Both the position numbers and the translations under genes were made by a program. The notes below the pieces were generated by a model. That model was not told where the DNA came from. It saw only the letters and a program-made list of their open reading frames with translations, and did no database searches. Positions 44,472-54,664 of a DNA stretch of 64,000 nucleotides are shown in pieces. Source of the stretch: Mycoplana azooxidifex (GTDB lineage Bacteria; Pseudomonadota; Alphaproteobacteria; Rhizobiales; Rhizobiaceae); the NCBI RefSeq assembly GCF_014196765.1, contig NZ_JACIEE010000004.1, positions 294,435-358,434 of the forward strand. The letters run 5' to 3'. Every line of letters starts with the position of its first letter. Within the stretch, counting starts at the first letter, position 1.

Positions 44472-45668
44472 ATGTCGACGGCAGTTCCCACCGCGCCGAT
44501 GCGCGCCGCACAGACCAGCTTCTCCATCATCGTCGCGGTCAGCGTCTGCCACATGCTGAACGACATCATGCAGTCGCTGCTGACGTCGCTCTATCCGCTC
44601 CTGAAGGACAACTACGCCCTGGACTTCGTCCAGATCGGCCTCCTGACCATGGCCTTCCAGGTCACTGCCTCGCTGCTGCAGCCGGTCGTGGGCCTGGTGA
44701 CGGACCGGTGGCCGATGCCGCTCTCGCTGCCGCTCGGCATGGGCAGCACCTTCTTCGGGCTGATTTTCCTCGCCTACGCCCACTCCTTCCCGGTCTTGGT
44801 GCTGGGCGCCTGCCTGATCGGCTTCGGCTCGGCGGTGTTCCATCCGGAATCCTCGCGCGTCGCGCGGGCCGCTTCCGGTGGCCGCCATGGCCTGGCGCAG
44901 TCGCTGTTCCAGGTCGGCGGCAACACCGGAACGGCCATCGGCCCGCTGCTCGCCGCCTTCATCGTCCTGCCCTTCGGCCAGTCGAGCGTCGCCTGGTTCT
45001 CGGTGATCGCCCTGCTCGGCATGGTGATCCTGGTCTGGGTCGGCCGCTGGTATGCCGGCGAACGCATCCGCACGGCCCATCACGGCCCCGTCAGCCGAAC
45101 ATTGCCCCTGCCGGGTGGCCGTGTCGCCTGGGCCTTGTTCATCCTGGTGCTGCTGACGACGACGAAGAACGTCTACATGTCTTCGATCGGCAGCTACTTC
45201 ACCTTCTACACCATCGAGCGCTTCGGCCTGTCGGTGCAGGAAGCCCAGTTGATGCTGTTCCTCTTCCTCGGCGCGTCCGCCGCCGGCGTCTTTCTCGGCG
45301 GACCGATCGGCGACCGCTTCGGCGCGCGCTTCGTCATCTGGTTCTCGATCCTCGGCGTTATCCCGTTCGCGATGCTCCTGCCCTATGCGGACCTGTTCTG
45401 GACTGGCGTGCTGACCGTCGTCATCGGCCTGATCTTCTCGTCGGCCTTCTCCGCCATCGTCGTCTTCGCGCAGGAGCTCGTCCCCGGTCGCGTCGGCCTG
45501 ATCGCCGGGGTGTTCTTCGGCTTCGCCTTCGGCGCAGGCGGCCTGGGGGCTGCAGCCCTCGGCGTCTTCGCCGACAGCCACGGCATCGCATTCGTCTACC
45601 GGATCTGCTCCTACCTGCCGCTGCTCGGCATCCTCACCGTCTTCCTGCCGCGTATCCCGGCACGCTGA
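44472..45668 (+). CDS. fsr: MFS transporter, fosmidomycin resistance (Fsr) type
   Basis: This 398-residue protein has twelve predicted transmembrane segments and the major facilitator layout. The N-terminal VSVCHMLNDIMQSLLTSLYPLLKDNYALDF, then LTDRWPMPLS-type loop VTDRWPMP, GFGSAVFHPESSRVARAASGG and GGPIGDRFGARFVIW are typical of Fsr proteins, inner-membrane drug/H+ antiporters that confer fosmidomycin resistance in E. coli. The true substrate here is not known. The ATG follows GATCGAGG at good distance. A terminator lies 23 bp after the stop. Confidence 0.9.
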   Translation: MSTAVPTAPMRAAQTSFSIIVAVSVCHMLNDIMQSLLTSLYPLLKDNYALDFVQIGLLTMAFQVTASLLQPVVGLVTDRWPMPLSLPLGMGSTFFGLIFLAYAHSFPVLVLGACLIGFGSAVFHPESSRVARAASGGRHGLAQSLFQVGGNTGTAIGPLLAAFIVLPFGQSSVAWFSVIALLGMVILVWVGRWYAGERIRTAHHGPVSRTLPLPGGRVAWALFILVLLTTTKNVYMSSIGSYFTFYTIERFGLSVQEAQLMLFLFLGASAAGVFLGGPIGDRFGARFVIWFSILGVIPFAMLLPYADLFWTGVLTVVIGLIFSSAFSAIVVFAQELVPGRVGLIAGVFFGFAFGAGGLGAAALGVFADSHGIAFVYRICSYLPLLGILTVFLPRIPAR

Positions 45669-45691
45669 GGACAAGGGAAGCACCGAAAAGG

Positions 45692-45727
45692 AAAGGCCCG
45701 CTTGTCGTAGGACACGCGGGCCTTTTT
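45692..45727 (+). terminator. Rho-independent terminator of the MFS gene
   Basis: A perfect 10 bp stem, AAAGGCCCGC (45692-45701) with GCGGGCCTTT (45716-45725), encloses a 14-base loop and runs into TTTTT. It lies 23 bp after the stop codon of the transporter gene. Confidence 0.88.
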
Positions 45728-45737
45728 CGCCTGGAGT

Positions 45738-45843
45738 GGATAGAGCATATCTCCCGAAAGTGGTGACCGGTTTCGGGATAAAGACATGCGCTAAAGAGCC
45801 TAAAGCGCCAAAAGCGAATCCGAAGGTTCGTGACGCGCTTTAG
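45738..45843. repeat. Probable dispersed rhizobial intergenic repeat
   Basis: The stretch contains GAGCATATCTCCCGAAAGTG, ACCGGTTTCGGGATAAAGAC, ATGCGCTAAAG and inverted arms CTAAAGCGC (45800-45808) and GCGCTTTAG (45835-45843), with an inner CGAA/TTCG hairpin. I recall closely similar units between many genes of Rhizobiaceae. It fills the gap between the MFS terminator and the end of the flavoprotein gene. The assignment is from memory of the motif, not from a search. Confidence 0.55.
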
Positions 45844-45848
45844 CCGGC

Positions 45849-47132
45849 TCAGATGCGCGCCTGCACCAGATGCGCGAGCTGCGCCCCGACCTCGTAGTAG
45901 CCTTCGCGGATCGGGCGGAAGGACTGCGCCATCGGCTCGGTGACCGGCAGCGGCAGGTCGCCCTCGACGATCTCGCCGGCGATATGGCGCGCCAGCACCT
46001 TGCCGAATACCGTTCCGGGCGCAATGCCGCGGCCGTTATAGCCGGAAAAGCCGATGACGTTTTCCGCAAGGCGATGGAACCGCGGCAGGTTGTCGACCGT
46101 CATTCCGATCATCCCGTACCATTCGGCCTCGAATTCGACGCCGTCGATCTCGGGAAACAGCTTCTTCAGCGATCGCCGTGCCCAGGCCTTGTGGATCGCA
46201 GCCCCGGTTCCGCGCAGTGCACCGACACTGCCGAAGACGAGACGACCGAGCTTGTCGAAGCGGAACGAAGACAGTATTTCCGCCGTGTCCCACGCCCCCT
46301 CGCGGCCAGGCAGGATCTTCCTCTGCAGCTCCGGCGACAGCGGCTTCGTCGCGAAATTGAAATAGGGCAGGTGGACGAGTTCGGCGCGCACCTCTGCCCA
46401 GGGCGCGACCGTATAGGCATTGGTGGCGACGATCACCCAGTCCGCCGACACCGAACCCCGGTCGGTCTTGACCGTCCACCGCTTTCCCGTTCGCTCGGCG
46501 CCGACGACGGGGCTTGCGGTATGGACCTGAACGCCCGCCGCGATCGCCGCCTTCGCCAGCCCGCGCACATAGGCGAGCGGCTGGATCGTGCCGGCGCGCA
46601 TGTCGAGCAGGGCACCGGCGTAAGCGTCGGTGCCGACCCGCCGCGCCGTCTCGGCGGCATCGAGCAATGTCACCGGCGCGCCGCGGCGCGCCCATTGCTC
46701 GGCGCGCGTTTCGAGCTCCTCCAGCCCGGACCTGCCGACCGCACAATGCAGCGTGCCGGCCGGATTGATCTCGCAATTGATCGCATGCTTTTCGACCAGT
46801 TCGAAGACGAGCTTCGGCGCATTGCCGAGCAGGTCGAGCAGGCGGTCGCCGTAGAGCTGTCCCAGCACGCCCGGCAGCTCGTCCGGCATGGTCCACATGC
46901 CGGCATTGACGAGCCCGACATTGCGTCCCGAACCGCCGAACCCGATCTCTTTGCCTTCCAGAAGCACCACGCGGCTCCCGCGCTCGGCCAGGTGCAGCGC
47001 TGCGGAAAAGCCGGTGAACCCGCCGCCGACCACCACCACGTCGGCCTCGACCGAGCCGGCAAGGGCATGGGTTTCAGACGCGGGCGGGGCGGTCAGTTCC
47101 CAGAGGCCGTGGGAGCGGGGATCGTTCTGCAT
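45849..47132 (-). CDS. FAD-dependent oxidoreductase, candidate L-pipecolate oxidase (AmaA-like)
   Basis: This 427-residue flavoprotein belongs to the DAO/GlcD amine oxidase fold. It has the FAD-binding VEADVVVVGGGFTGFSAALHLAERG (about residues 28-52), GFGGSGRNVGLVNAG where FAD is often attached or contacted, and a C-terminal VIGFSGYNGRGIAPGTVFGK. Members oxidise secondary or cyclic amines. It lies beside genes for 2-oxoadipate and aminoadipate semialdehyde metabolism, so oxidation of L-pipecolate to piperideine-6-carboxylate is a good guess, but gamma-glutamylputrescine or other amine oxidase roles are possible. It lies downstream of the LysR gene on the same strand. Confidence 0.6.
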   Translation of the reverse strand: MQNDPRSHGLWELTAPPASETHALAGSVEADVVVVGGGFTGFSAALHLAERGSRVVLLEGKEIGFGGSGRNVGLVNAGMWTMPDELPGVLGQLYGDRLLDLLGNAPKLVFELVEKHAINCEINPAGTLHCAVGRSGLEELETRAEQWARRGAPVTLLDAAETARRVGTDAYAGALLDMRAGTIQPLAYVRGLAKAAIAAGVQVHTASPVVGAERTGKRWTVKTDRGSVSADWVIVATNAYTVAPWAEVRAELVHLPYFNFATKPLSPELQRKILPGREGAWDTAEILSSFRFDKLGRLVFGSVGALRGTGAAIHKAWARRSLKKLFPEIDGVEFEAEWYGMIGMTVDNLPRFHRLAENVIGFSGYNGRGIAPGTVFGKVLARHIAGEIVEGDLPLPVTEPMAQSFRPIREGYYEVGAQLAHLVQARI

Positions 47133-47260
47133 CGGGTTTCTTCTTCAATCTGCGTAAAAGGCATTTCCGGATGGCGCCACATTCCGCCATTGCCCGCAAG
47201 GAGGAAAATGCTGTTTCCGCACCGGGTCATTCTGGACGCGAATGAGCCGGTCCCGAAGCC

Positions 47261-48154
47261 TCAATCGACCTGCGTCCCGATCCAGGCCCGGAAGGCCTGG
47301 CTCAGCGAGTTCTCCAGCTTTCCTTCCGGCACGACGAGATAGTAGCTGTTGTCGGTCTGCATCGGCCGGTCGAAGACGACGGCGAGCCGCCCGCTCGCCA
47401 GTTCCTGCTCGATGAGGTAGCGCGGCAGCAGCGCGAATCCGAGCCCGGCCACCGCCGCCTCGATCACCATGGAGAACTGGTCGAAGCGGTGGCCGCGATA
47501 GGCCGTCTCCGTCGCCCCGCCATTCATCTCGAACCATTGCGCCCAGAGCTTCGGCCGGGTCGCCAGGTGCATCAGCGGCGCGCTCTCCAGGTCCTTCGGT
47601 TCCTCCAACTGCCACTGCTGCAGAAGCTCGGGGCTCGCCGCCGGCAGGATCACCTCGCTGCAGAGATAGGAGCAACTGGCGCGCGCCCAGACCGGCTGGC
47701 CGTAGTGGATGGCGAGATCGAAGCTCTCCTCGTCGAAGTCGAAGGGGGCGGAGCGCGAGGCGACGTTGATGACCGTGCCCGGATATTGCGCCAGGAAGGC
47801 CGGCAGGCGCGGCGTCAGCCAGCGGCTGCCGAAGGTCGGCAGCGTCGCGATCGTCAGGCTGTGGTCGGAACGCGCCGCCGACATGGCGCGCAGCATCGTC
47901 TCCTCCGTCTGGTGCAGCAGCTTGCGCACTTCCGGCAGGAACCGGCGGCCATCTTCCGAAAGCACCACGCGCTGGCGCACGCGCTCGAACAGAAGCACGC
48001 CGAGTTGCTCCTCCAGATCCTTGATCTGGCGGCTGACGGCACTCTGGGTGAGGTTCAGCTCGTTGGCGGCCTGGGTGAAGCTGCCATGGCGCGCAGCACA
48101 CTCGAACGCCTGCAGCGTGGTCACATCGGGGATCAGCCTGCGGCTTAACTTCAT
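47261..48154 (-). CDS. LysR-family transcriptional regulator
   Basis: This 297-residue protein has the LysR N-terminal winged helix-turn-helix (TLQAFECAARHGSFTQAANELNLTQSAVSRQIKDLEEQLG, about residues 13-52) and the usual periplasmic-binding-like effector domain; the sequence is closest in style to the GcvA group. It is divergent from hglS and upstream of the AmaA-like flavoprotein, so it probably controls one or both in response to a lysine catabolic intermediate. This regulatory role is inference from position. Confidence 0.88.
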   Translation of the reverse strand: MKLSRRLIPDVTTLQAFECAARHGSFTQAANELNLTQSAVSRQIKDLEEQLGVLLFERVRQRVVLSEDGRRFLPEVRKLLHQTEETMLRAMSAARSDHSLTIATLPTFGSRWLTPRLPAFLAQYPGTVINVASRSAPFDFDEESFDLAIHYGQPVWARASCSYLCSEVILPAASPELLQQWQLEEPKDLESAPLMHLATRPKLWAQWFEMNGGATETAYRGHRFDQFSMVIEAAVAGLGFALLPRYLIEQELASGRLAVVFDRPMQTDNSYYLVVPEGKLENSLSQAFRAWIGTQVD

Positions 48155-48324
48155 TCGGCTCTCGCATCAACCTGTTCAGAACACGCGCGATCAATCGGCA
48201 ATCCGATCCGCTATGATCCGTTTTGAGAATGATCGGGGCCTTGCCCCTTGTAGAGCAATTCCGGGAAGAGTGTGAAGCAGTTTTCCGCCGGGGATTGCGC
48301 AATATCGAGACGGGACGGGCCGCC

Positions 48325-49734
48325 ATGAAAGACAGATCCTACGTTTCCGCCGACGCGATCCGCTCGGATTTCTCCGCCGCCATGTCGGCCATGTATCGTG
48401 ACGAAGTACCCGCCTACGGCACGCTGATGGCGCTCGTCGCCCGCGTCAACGGCGAGACGCTCGCAGCCGACCCGCAGCTGCTGACCCGGCTGGAAGCCAC
48501 CGATTCGCTGGAGCGCATCTCCGAGGAGCGCCACGGCGCGATCCGCCTGGGTACGGCGGAAGAGCTCTCGATGATGCGCCGCGTCTTTTCGGTCATGGGC
48601 ATGTATCCGGTCGGCTACTACGATCTGTCGACTGCCGGCGTGCCGGTCCATTCCACCGCCTTCCGGCCGGTCGGCGACGCGGCGCTGAAACGCAACCCCT
48701 TCCGCGTCTTCACCTCGCTGCTCCGCCTCGACCTGATCGCCGACGAGGCGCTGCGCAACGAGGCAGCAGAGGTTCTGGCCGCCCGCAGGATCTTCACCGA
48801 TCGCGCCGTGGAACTGGTCGGCAAGGCGGAGCGGGACGGCGGCCTCGACGCCGCCGATGCAAAAGCCTTCGTCGGCGAAGTGCTGGAGACCTTCCGCTGG
48901 CACGACCGTGCGATCGTCAGCGCCGGCATGTACCAGCGCCTGCACGACGCCCACCGCCTGATCGCCGATGTCGTCTCCTTCAAGGGCCCGCACATCAACC
49001 ACCTCACGCCGCGCACGCTCGACATCGACAAGGTGCAGGCGCTGATGCCGGAAGAAGGCATCGCGCCCAAGGCCGTCGTCGAGGGGCCGCCGACCCGCAA
49101 GTGCGCAATCCTCCTGCGCCAGACCTCGTTCAAGGCGCTGGATGAGCCGGTCTCCTTCATCGGCGAGGACGGCGCGTGGAAGTCCGGATCGCACACCGCG
49201 CGCTTCGGCGAGATCGAGCAGCGCGGCATCGCGCTAACGCCGAAGGGCCGCGCCCTCTACGACAAGCTCCTGGGCGACACGCGCGCCATCACCCGGCCCG
49301 CCGCCGATGGCTCCAACGCTGCAGAGTACGAGGCGGCACTGGCCAGGGTCTTCGAAGCCTTCCCCGATGACTGGAACGAGATCCGCAAGGCCGGCCTCGG
49401 CTACTTCGCCTATTCGCTGACGGAAAAGGGGCGCATCGCCAAGGCATATGGCCAGGCTGCCGGCTGGGACATCGAGGCGTTGATCGCCTCCGGCCATGTC
49501 CAGTTCGACCCCATCGTCTACGAGGACTTCCTGCCCGTCTCCGCCGCCGGTATCTTCCAGTCCAACCTTGGCGACGACGCAGCGCAGGAATTCGCAGCCA
49601 GCCCCAACCAGGTAATGTTCGAGCGGGACCTCGGCGCGACCGTGCTCGACGAATTCGCCCACTATGCGGGCATCGAAAAGGCCTCTATGGAAGAGTGCCT
49701 CGGCGCAGCCAGCATGGCGGACGCCGCGGAGTGA
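48325..49734 (+). CDS. hglS: 2-oxoadipate dioxygenase/decarboxylase HglS (DUF1338)
   Basis: HglS is an Fe(II)-dependent enzyme that converts 2-oxoadipate and O2 to D-2-hydroxyglutarate with loss of CO2, in lysine breakdown. The 469-residue protein matches the YdcJ/DUF1338 family. Counting from the ATG at 48325, a histidine falls at residue 70 and an arginine at 74 (ERHGAIRLGT), and a histidine at 226 (GPHINH), the same numbers I recall for the metal and substrate ligands of Pseudomonas putida HglS; the third ligand is probably the glutamate in RFGEIEQR (about 296). This also supports the start; the frame open to 48223 adds 34 poorly conserved residues. Confidence 0.9.
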   Translation: MKDRSYVSADAIRSDFSAAMSAMYRDEVPAYGTLMALVARVNGETLAADPQLLTRLEATDSLERISEERHGAIRLGTAEELSMMRRVFSVMGMYPVGYYDLSTAGVPVHSTAFRPVGDAALKRNPFRVFTSLLRLDLIADEALRNEAAEVLAARRIFTDRAVELVGKAERDGGLDAADAKAFVGEVLETFRWHDRAIVSAGMYQRLHDAHRLIADVVSFKGPHINHLTPRTLDIDKVQALMPEEGIAPKAVVEGPPTRKCAILLRQTSFKALDEPVSFIGEDGAWKSGSHTARFGEIEQRGIALTPKGRALYDKLLGDTRAITRPAADGSNAAEYEAALARVFEAFPDDWNEIRKAGLGYFAYSLTEKGRIAKAYGQAAGWDIEALIASGHVQFDPIVYEDFLPVSAAGIFQSNLGDDAAQEFAASPNQVMFERDLGATVLDEFAHYAGIEKASMEECLGAASMADAAE

Positions 49735-49744
49735 CGGTCGGCCG

Positions 49745-51163
49745 ATGATCGAGAGCAAGCACATCGAGGCGCTGCGGCAGTTGCTCGGCGGGAAGGGCCT
49801 CCTCACCGCGCCCGCCGACATGGCCGGCTATGAGACGGGCGCGCGCTACGACAAGGGCCGCGCAGCCTTCGTCGCCCGTCCGGCCTCGACCGCGGAGACC
49901 TCCGCCGTCGTTGCCTATTGCGTGAAGAACGGCATCGCGCTGGTGCCCCAATCCGGCAATACCGGCCTCGTCTCCGGCTCGACCCCCGATGTCACCGGCA
50001 GCCAGGGCATCCTCAGCCTCGACCGTCTGGCCACCCCCTTCGACCTCGACCAGGTCAACCGGACGGTTTCGGCCGGAGCGGGCCTATGCCTATCCGACGT
50101 CAACCGGCGGCTCGAACAGGCCGGCCTGTTCTTCCCGATCGACCTCGGCGCCGATCCCCGCCTCGGCGGCATGATCGCAACGAACACCGGCGGCTCGCGC
50201 TTCCTGCGCTACGGCGACGTTCGCCGCAACGTACTGGGCCTGACCGTGGTTCTCGCCGACGAGGCCGGCACCGTTCTCGACCTTTCCTCGGGCCTGCGCA
50301 AGAACAACACCGGCGTCGACTGGAAGCAGCTCTTCATCGGCACCTCCGGCGCCTTCGGCATCGTCACCGAATGCGTGCTGAACCTCGAGCCCCTGCCGCG
50401 CCAGACCGCCACCGCCTTCCTCGTTCCGTCCTCGACCGACCGTGTGCCTGATCTGCTGGTGGCCATGGAAGACGCGCTTGGCAGCTATCTCTCCGCCTTC
50501 GAGGGCATGTCGAGGAACGCCGTGTCGGCCGCACTCGCCCATGTCCCCGCGCTGCGCAACCCCTTCCAGGGCGGCCTCGTCCCGGACTTCGTCATCCTCG
50601 CCGAGATCTCGCGCACCTCACCGCCGCGCGCGGGCGAGCAGCCGCTCGACGAAGTGCTGGAGGAGGTGCTGTCGGCCATCTGGGAGGGCGAGGACGCACC
50701 GCTCGCCGATGCCTTCGTCGGCCCGCCGCACGAGATGTGGGCGCTGCGCCATGCGCTGTCGGAAGGCGTGAAGCATAGCGGGCGATTGATCGCCTTCGAT
50801 CTTTCCTTCCGCCGGGGTGATATCATGCGCTTCCTCGACCATATGAAGGCGGGGATGCCAGAGCAGTTTTACGGCGTCACGATCTGTGACTTCGGCCATA
50901 TCGGCGACGGCGGCGTGCACTTCAACCTTGTGGTGCCCACCGACGACCCGCGCCTTGCCAATCCCGGCTTCGAGGCGGCGTTGCGCGAATGGGTGTTCAA
51001 GGTCGCGGTCGAGGACTTCGGCGGAAGCTACAGCGCCGAACATGCGATCGGCCGCAAGAACCAGGTCTTCTACGACCGATACACGCCGGACGAGATCCGC
51101 CGGCTGGCTGCAGGGCTGAAGGCGATCACCTCGCCCGGCCCACTCGGCAGCGTCACCTTCTGA
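49745..51163 (+). CDS. FAD-binding D-2-hydroxyglutarate dehydrogenase-like oxidoreductase
   Basis: This 472-residue protein is of the GlcD / D-2-hydroxyacid dehydrogenase family. It has the FAD (PP-loop) segment VPQSGNTGLVSGSTPD (about residues 60-80), LGADPRLGGMIATNTGGSR (about 135) and the C-terminal metal/substrate segment GHIGDGGVHFNLVVP with HAIGRKN. It would oxidise D-2-hydroxyglutarate to 2-oxoglutarate. The gene starts 10 bp after hglS, whose product is D-2-hydroxyglutarate, so the two steps fit directly. The ATG at 49745 is preferred over an overlapping upstream frame. Other D-2-hydroxyacids remain possible substrates. Confidence 0.82.
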   Translation: MIESKHIEALRQLLGGKGLLTAPADMAGYETGARYDKGRAAFVARPASTAETSAVVAYCVKNGIALVPQSGNTGLVSGSTPDVTGSQGILSLDRLATPFDLDQVNRTVSAGAGLCLSDVNRRLEQAGLFFPIDLGADPRLGGMIATNTGGSRFLRYGDVRRNVLGLTVVLADEAGTVLDLSSGLRKNNTGVDWKQLFIGTSGAFGIVTECVLNLEPLPRQTATAFLVPSSTDRVPDLLVAMEDALGSYLSAFEGMSRNAVSAALAHVPALRNPFQGGLVPDFVILAEISRTSPPRAGEQPLDEVLEEVLSAIWEGEDAPLADAFVGPPHEMWALRHALSEGVKHSGRLIAFDLSFRRGDIMRFLDHMKAGMPEQFYGVTICDFGHIGDGGVHFNLVVPTDDPRLANPGFEAALREWVFKVAVEDFGGSYSAEHAIGRKNQVFYDRYTPDEIRRLAAGLKAITSPGPLGSVTF

Positions 51164-51217
51164 GAATATCGGCGGCTCCGCCGCCTGCGAAACACAGTCA
51201 CAATGGAGAACAGGACG

Positions 51218-52741
51218 ATGACCAAGGTCGATGTGAAACAGGAAACCGCGAAGCTTCTCGACAAGCTCGGCGTGCCGGCCTCTGCCTGGCAGAACGGCGA
51301 CATGGCCTCCTTCAGCCCGGTTTCCGGCGAGGAGATCGCCAGGCTGAAGACCCATTCCGCAGCCGATGCCGCAAAGGCGATCGACGCCGCCCATGAAGCC
51401 TTCAAGGTCTGGCGCCTCGTGCCGGCGCCCAGGCGCGGCGAACTCGTCCGCCTGCTCGGCGAGGAACTGCGCGCCGCCAAGGCCGACCTCGGCCGCCTCG
51501 TCTCCATCGAAGCCGGCAAGATCACCTCCGAGGGCCTCGGCGAGGTGCAGGAAATGATCGACATCTGCGATTTCGCCGTCGGTCTCTCCCGCCAGCTCTA
51601 CGGCCTGACGATCGCCACCGAGCGCCCCGGCCACCGCATGATGGAAACCTGGCACCCGCTCGGCGTCGTCGGCATCATCTCCGCCTTCAACTTCCCCGTC
51701 GCCGTCTGGTCGTGGAACGCAGCACTCGCGCTCGTCTGCGGCAACCCGGTCGTCTGGAAGCCCTCGGAGAAGACCCCGCTGACCGCCCTTGCCAGCCAGG
51801 CTATCCTCGAGCGCGCCCTCGCCCGCTTCGGCGACGCGCCGAAGAACCTCTCCCAGGTCCTGATCGGCGACCGCGCCACCGGTGAAGCCCTCGTCGACAA
51901 TCCGAAGGTCGCGCTCGTCTCCGCCACCGGCTCCACCCGCATGGGCAAGGAAGTCGGCCCGCGTCTGGCGAAGCGCTTCGCCCGCTCGATCCTCGAGCTC
52001 GGCGGCAACAATGCCGGCATCGTCTGCCCGTCTGCCGACCTCGACATGGCGCTGCGCGCAATCGCCTTCGGCGCCATGGGCACCGCCGGCCAGCGCTGCA
52101 CCACGCTTCGCCGCCTCTTCGTGCACGACAGCGTCTACGACCAGCTCGTCCCGCGCCTGAGGAAGGCCTATGAGAGCGTCTCCGTCGGCAACCCGCTGGA
52201 AACCACCGCCCTCGTCGGCCCGTTGGTCGACAGGCAGGCCTTCGACAACATGCAAAAGGCGCTGGAGGCGGCCAAAGTCGAGGGCGGCAAGGTCACCGGC
52301 GGCAACCGTGTCGCGGACGCCGGCAAGGACAGCGCCTACTACGTCAAGCCGGCAATCGTCGAAATGCCGAAGCAGGCCGGGCCGGTGCTCGAAGAGACAT
52401 TCGCGCCGATCCTCTACGTCATGAAGTATTCCGACTTCGACAAGGCGCTGGACGACCATAACGCCGTCGCCGCCGGCCTCTCCTCATCGATCTTCACGCT
52501 GGACATGCAGGAATCCGAGCGTTTCCTGTCCGCCGACGGCTCCGACTGCGGCATCGCCAATGTCAACATCGGCACCTCCGGCGCGGAGATCGGCGGCGCT
52601 TTCGGCGGCGAGAAGGAAACCGGCGGCGGCCGCGAATCCGGCTCGGACGCCTGGAAGGCCTACATGCGTCGTGCCACCAACACGGTGAACTACTCCAAGG
52701 CCCTGCCGCTGGCGCAGGGCGTCTCCTTCGACATCGAATAG
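51218..52741 (+). CDS. amaB: L-2-aminoadipate semialdehyde dehydrogenase AmaB (antiquitin, ALDH7)
   Basis: This 507-residue aldehyde dehydrogenase is of the ALDH7 (antiquitin) type, which oxidises 2-aminoadipate 6-semialdehyde (in balance with piperideine-6-carboxylate) to 2-aminoadipate with NAD. It has GIISAFNFPVAVWSWNAALAL (about 150-170), the catalytic glutamate in ILELGGNNAGIV (about 265) and the catalytic cysteine in GTAGQRCTTLRRLF (about 300), the last being characteristic of ALDH7. I start at ATG 51218, preceded by AACAGGA. It lies between the hydroxyglutarate dehydrogenase and aminotransferase genes of the same pathway. Confidence 0.9.
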   Translation: MTKVDVKQETAKLLDKLGVPASAWQNGDMASFSPVSGEEIARLKTHSAADAAKAIDAAHEAFKVWRLVPAPRRGELVRLLGEELRAAKADLGRLVSIEAGKITSEGLGEVQEMIDICDFAVGLSRQLYGLTIATERPGHRMMETWHPLGVVGIISAFNFPVAVWSWNAALALVCGNPVVWKPSEKTPLTALASQAILERALARFGDAPKNLSQVLIGDRATGEALVDNPKVALVSATGSTRMGKEVGPRLAKRFARSILELGGNNAGIVCPSADLDMALRAIAFGAMGTAGQRCTTLRRLFVHDSVYDQLVPRLRKAYESVSVGNPLETTALVGPLVDRQAFDNMQKALEAAKVEGGKVTGGNRVADAGKDSAYYVKPAIVEMPKQAGPVLEETFAPILYVMKYSDFDKALDDHNAVAAGLSSSIFTLDMQESERFLSADGSDCGIANVNIGTSGAEIGGAFGGEKETGGGRESGSDAWKAYMRRATNTVNYSKALPLAQGVSFDIE

Positions 52742-53992
<1,251 letters not shown>

Positions 53993-54244
53993 CGCATCAG
54001 GCGGACGAGGCCACCCTCATCCGCCTGCCACAACTTCTGTCAATCTGGTGGGGCTTGTTTGCCGCAAGCGCGTGACAGCGGTGCCTGCACACAGGCACGC
54101 CGCTCAGATCACGCCCGCCGATGCCGACGCCAGCACCTCGCGGACGGCCTGGCGGAGGCCGCCGACGAGGAGCGCGATCGTCGGATCGTCGTCGATGGAT
54201 GGAATTGGACCAGGCGAAGCCGATTTCCGGCAACGCGCTGCGCG

Positions 54245-54628
54245 TCAGCGAGCCTGCCGGGCCTTGCGGTTGGCGTAACGCCTGTCGCGCTCCGCCTTGC
54301 GGGCGGCTTCGTCCTCGAGCACGCGCGAAATCCGATTGTTCTCGGCAGCTTCGCGCGCCTCGGCTTCAGCGTTTGCCGCAGCCTTGATCGCAGCCTCGCG
54401 CTCGAGCGCTTCGGCCTGCAGGCGCTCGCGCTCCTCGATCTTCGCCCGCTCGCGGTTGGCGCGCCGTTCTTCCCGCGCTGCCGCCAGCGCAATGCGCTCC
54501 GCCTGCCGTGCGAGCCGGGCGGGTTCTCCTGCTTCCTTCGCGGCACGATAGGCCTGAAGCTGGGCAGCCTTTGCTTCCGCAGCGGTGCTGCGGCGGTCGA
54601 GGTGTTCTTTGTCTCTGGTGTTTTTCAA
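54245..54628 (-). CDS. DUF6481-type small charged helical protein
   Basis: This 127-residue protein is almost wholly Ala, Arg, Glu and Lys and is predicted to form one long alpha-helix or coiled coil (AERIALAAAREERRANRERA; EAAIKAAANAEAEAREAAEN). It resembles the DUF6481 family of alphaproteobacteria, of unknown function. The start is a TTG (MKNTRDKEHLDRRSTAAEAKA), with GGAA upstream; there is no in-frame ATG near. It lies downstream of a 73-residue charged protein and a cold-shock gene on the same strand, a grouping I recall in other rhizobia. Confidence 0.7.
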   Translation of the reverse strand: MKNTRDKEHLDRRSTAAEAKAAQLQAYRAAKEAGEPARLARQAERIALAAAREERRANRERAKIEERERLQAEALEREAAIKAAANAEAEAREAAENNRISRVLEDEAARKAERDRRYANRKARQAR

Positions 54629-54664
54629 ATCTGTGTTCCGGTTGATGGGGTTACGGCACGAAGT

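Noticed and set aside
53993-54244. A gene in the gap after the aminotransferase
   Set aside because: Open frames here continue as the complement of the DUF6481-type gene and carry no recognisable start or domain.
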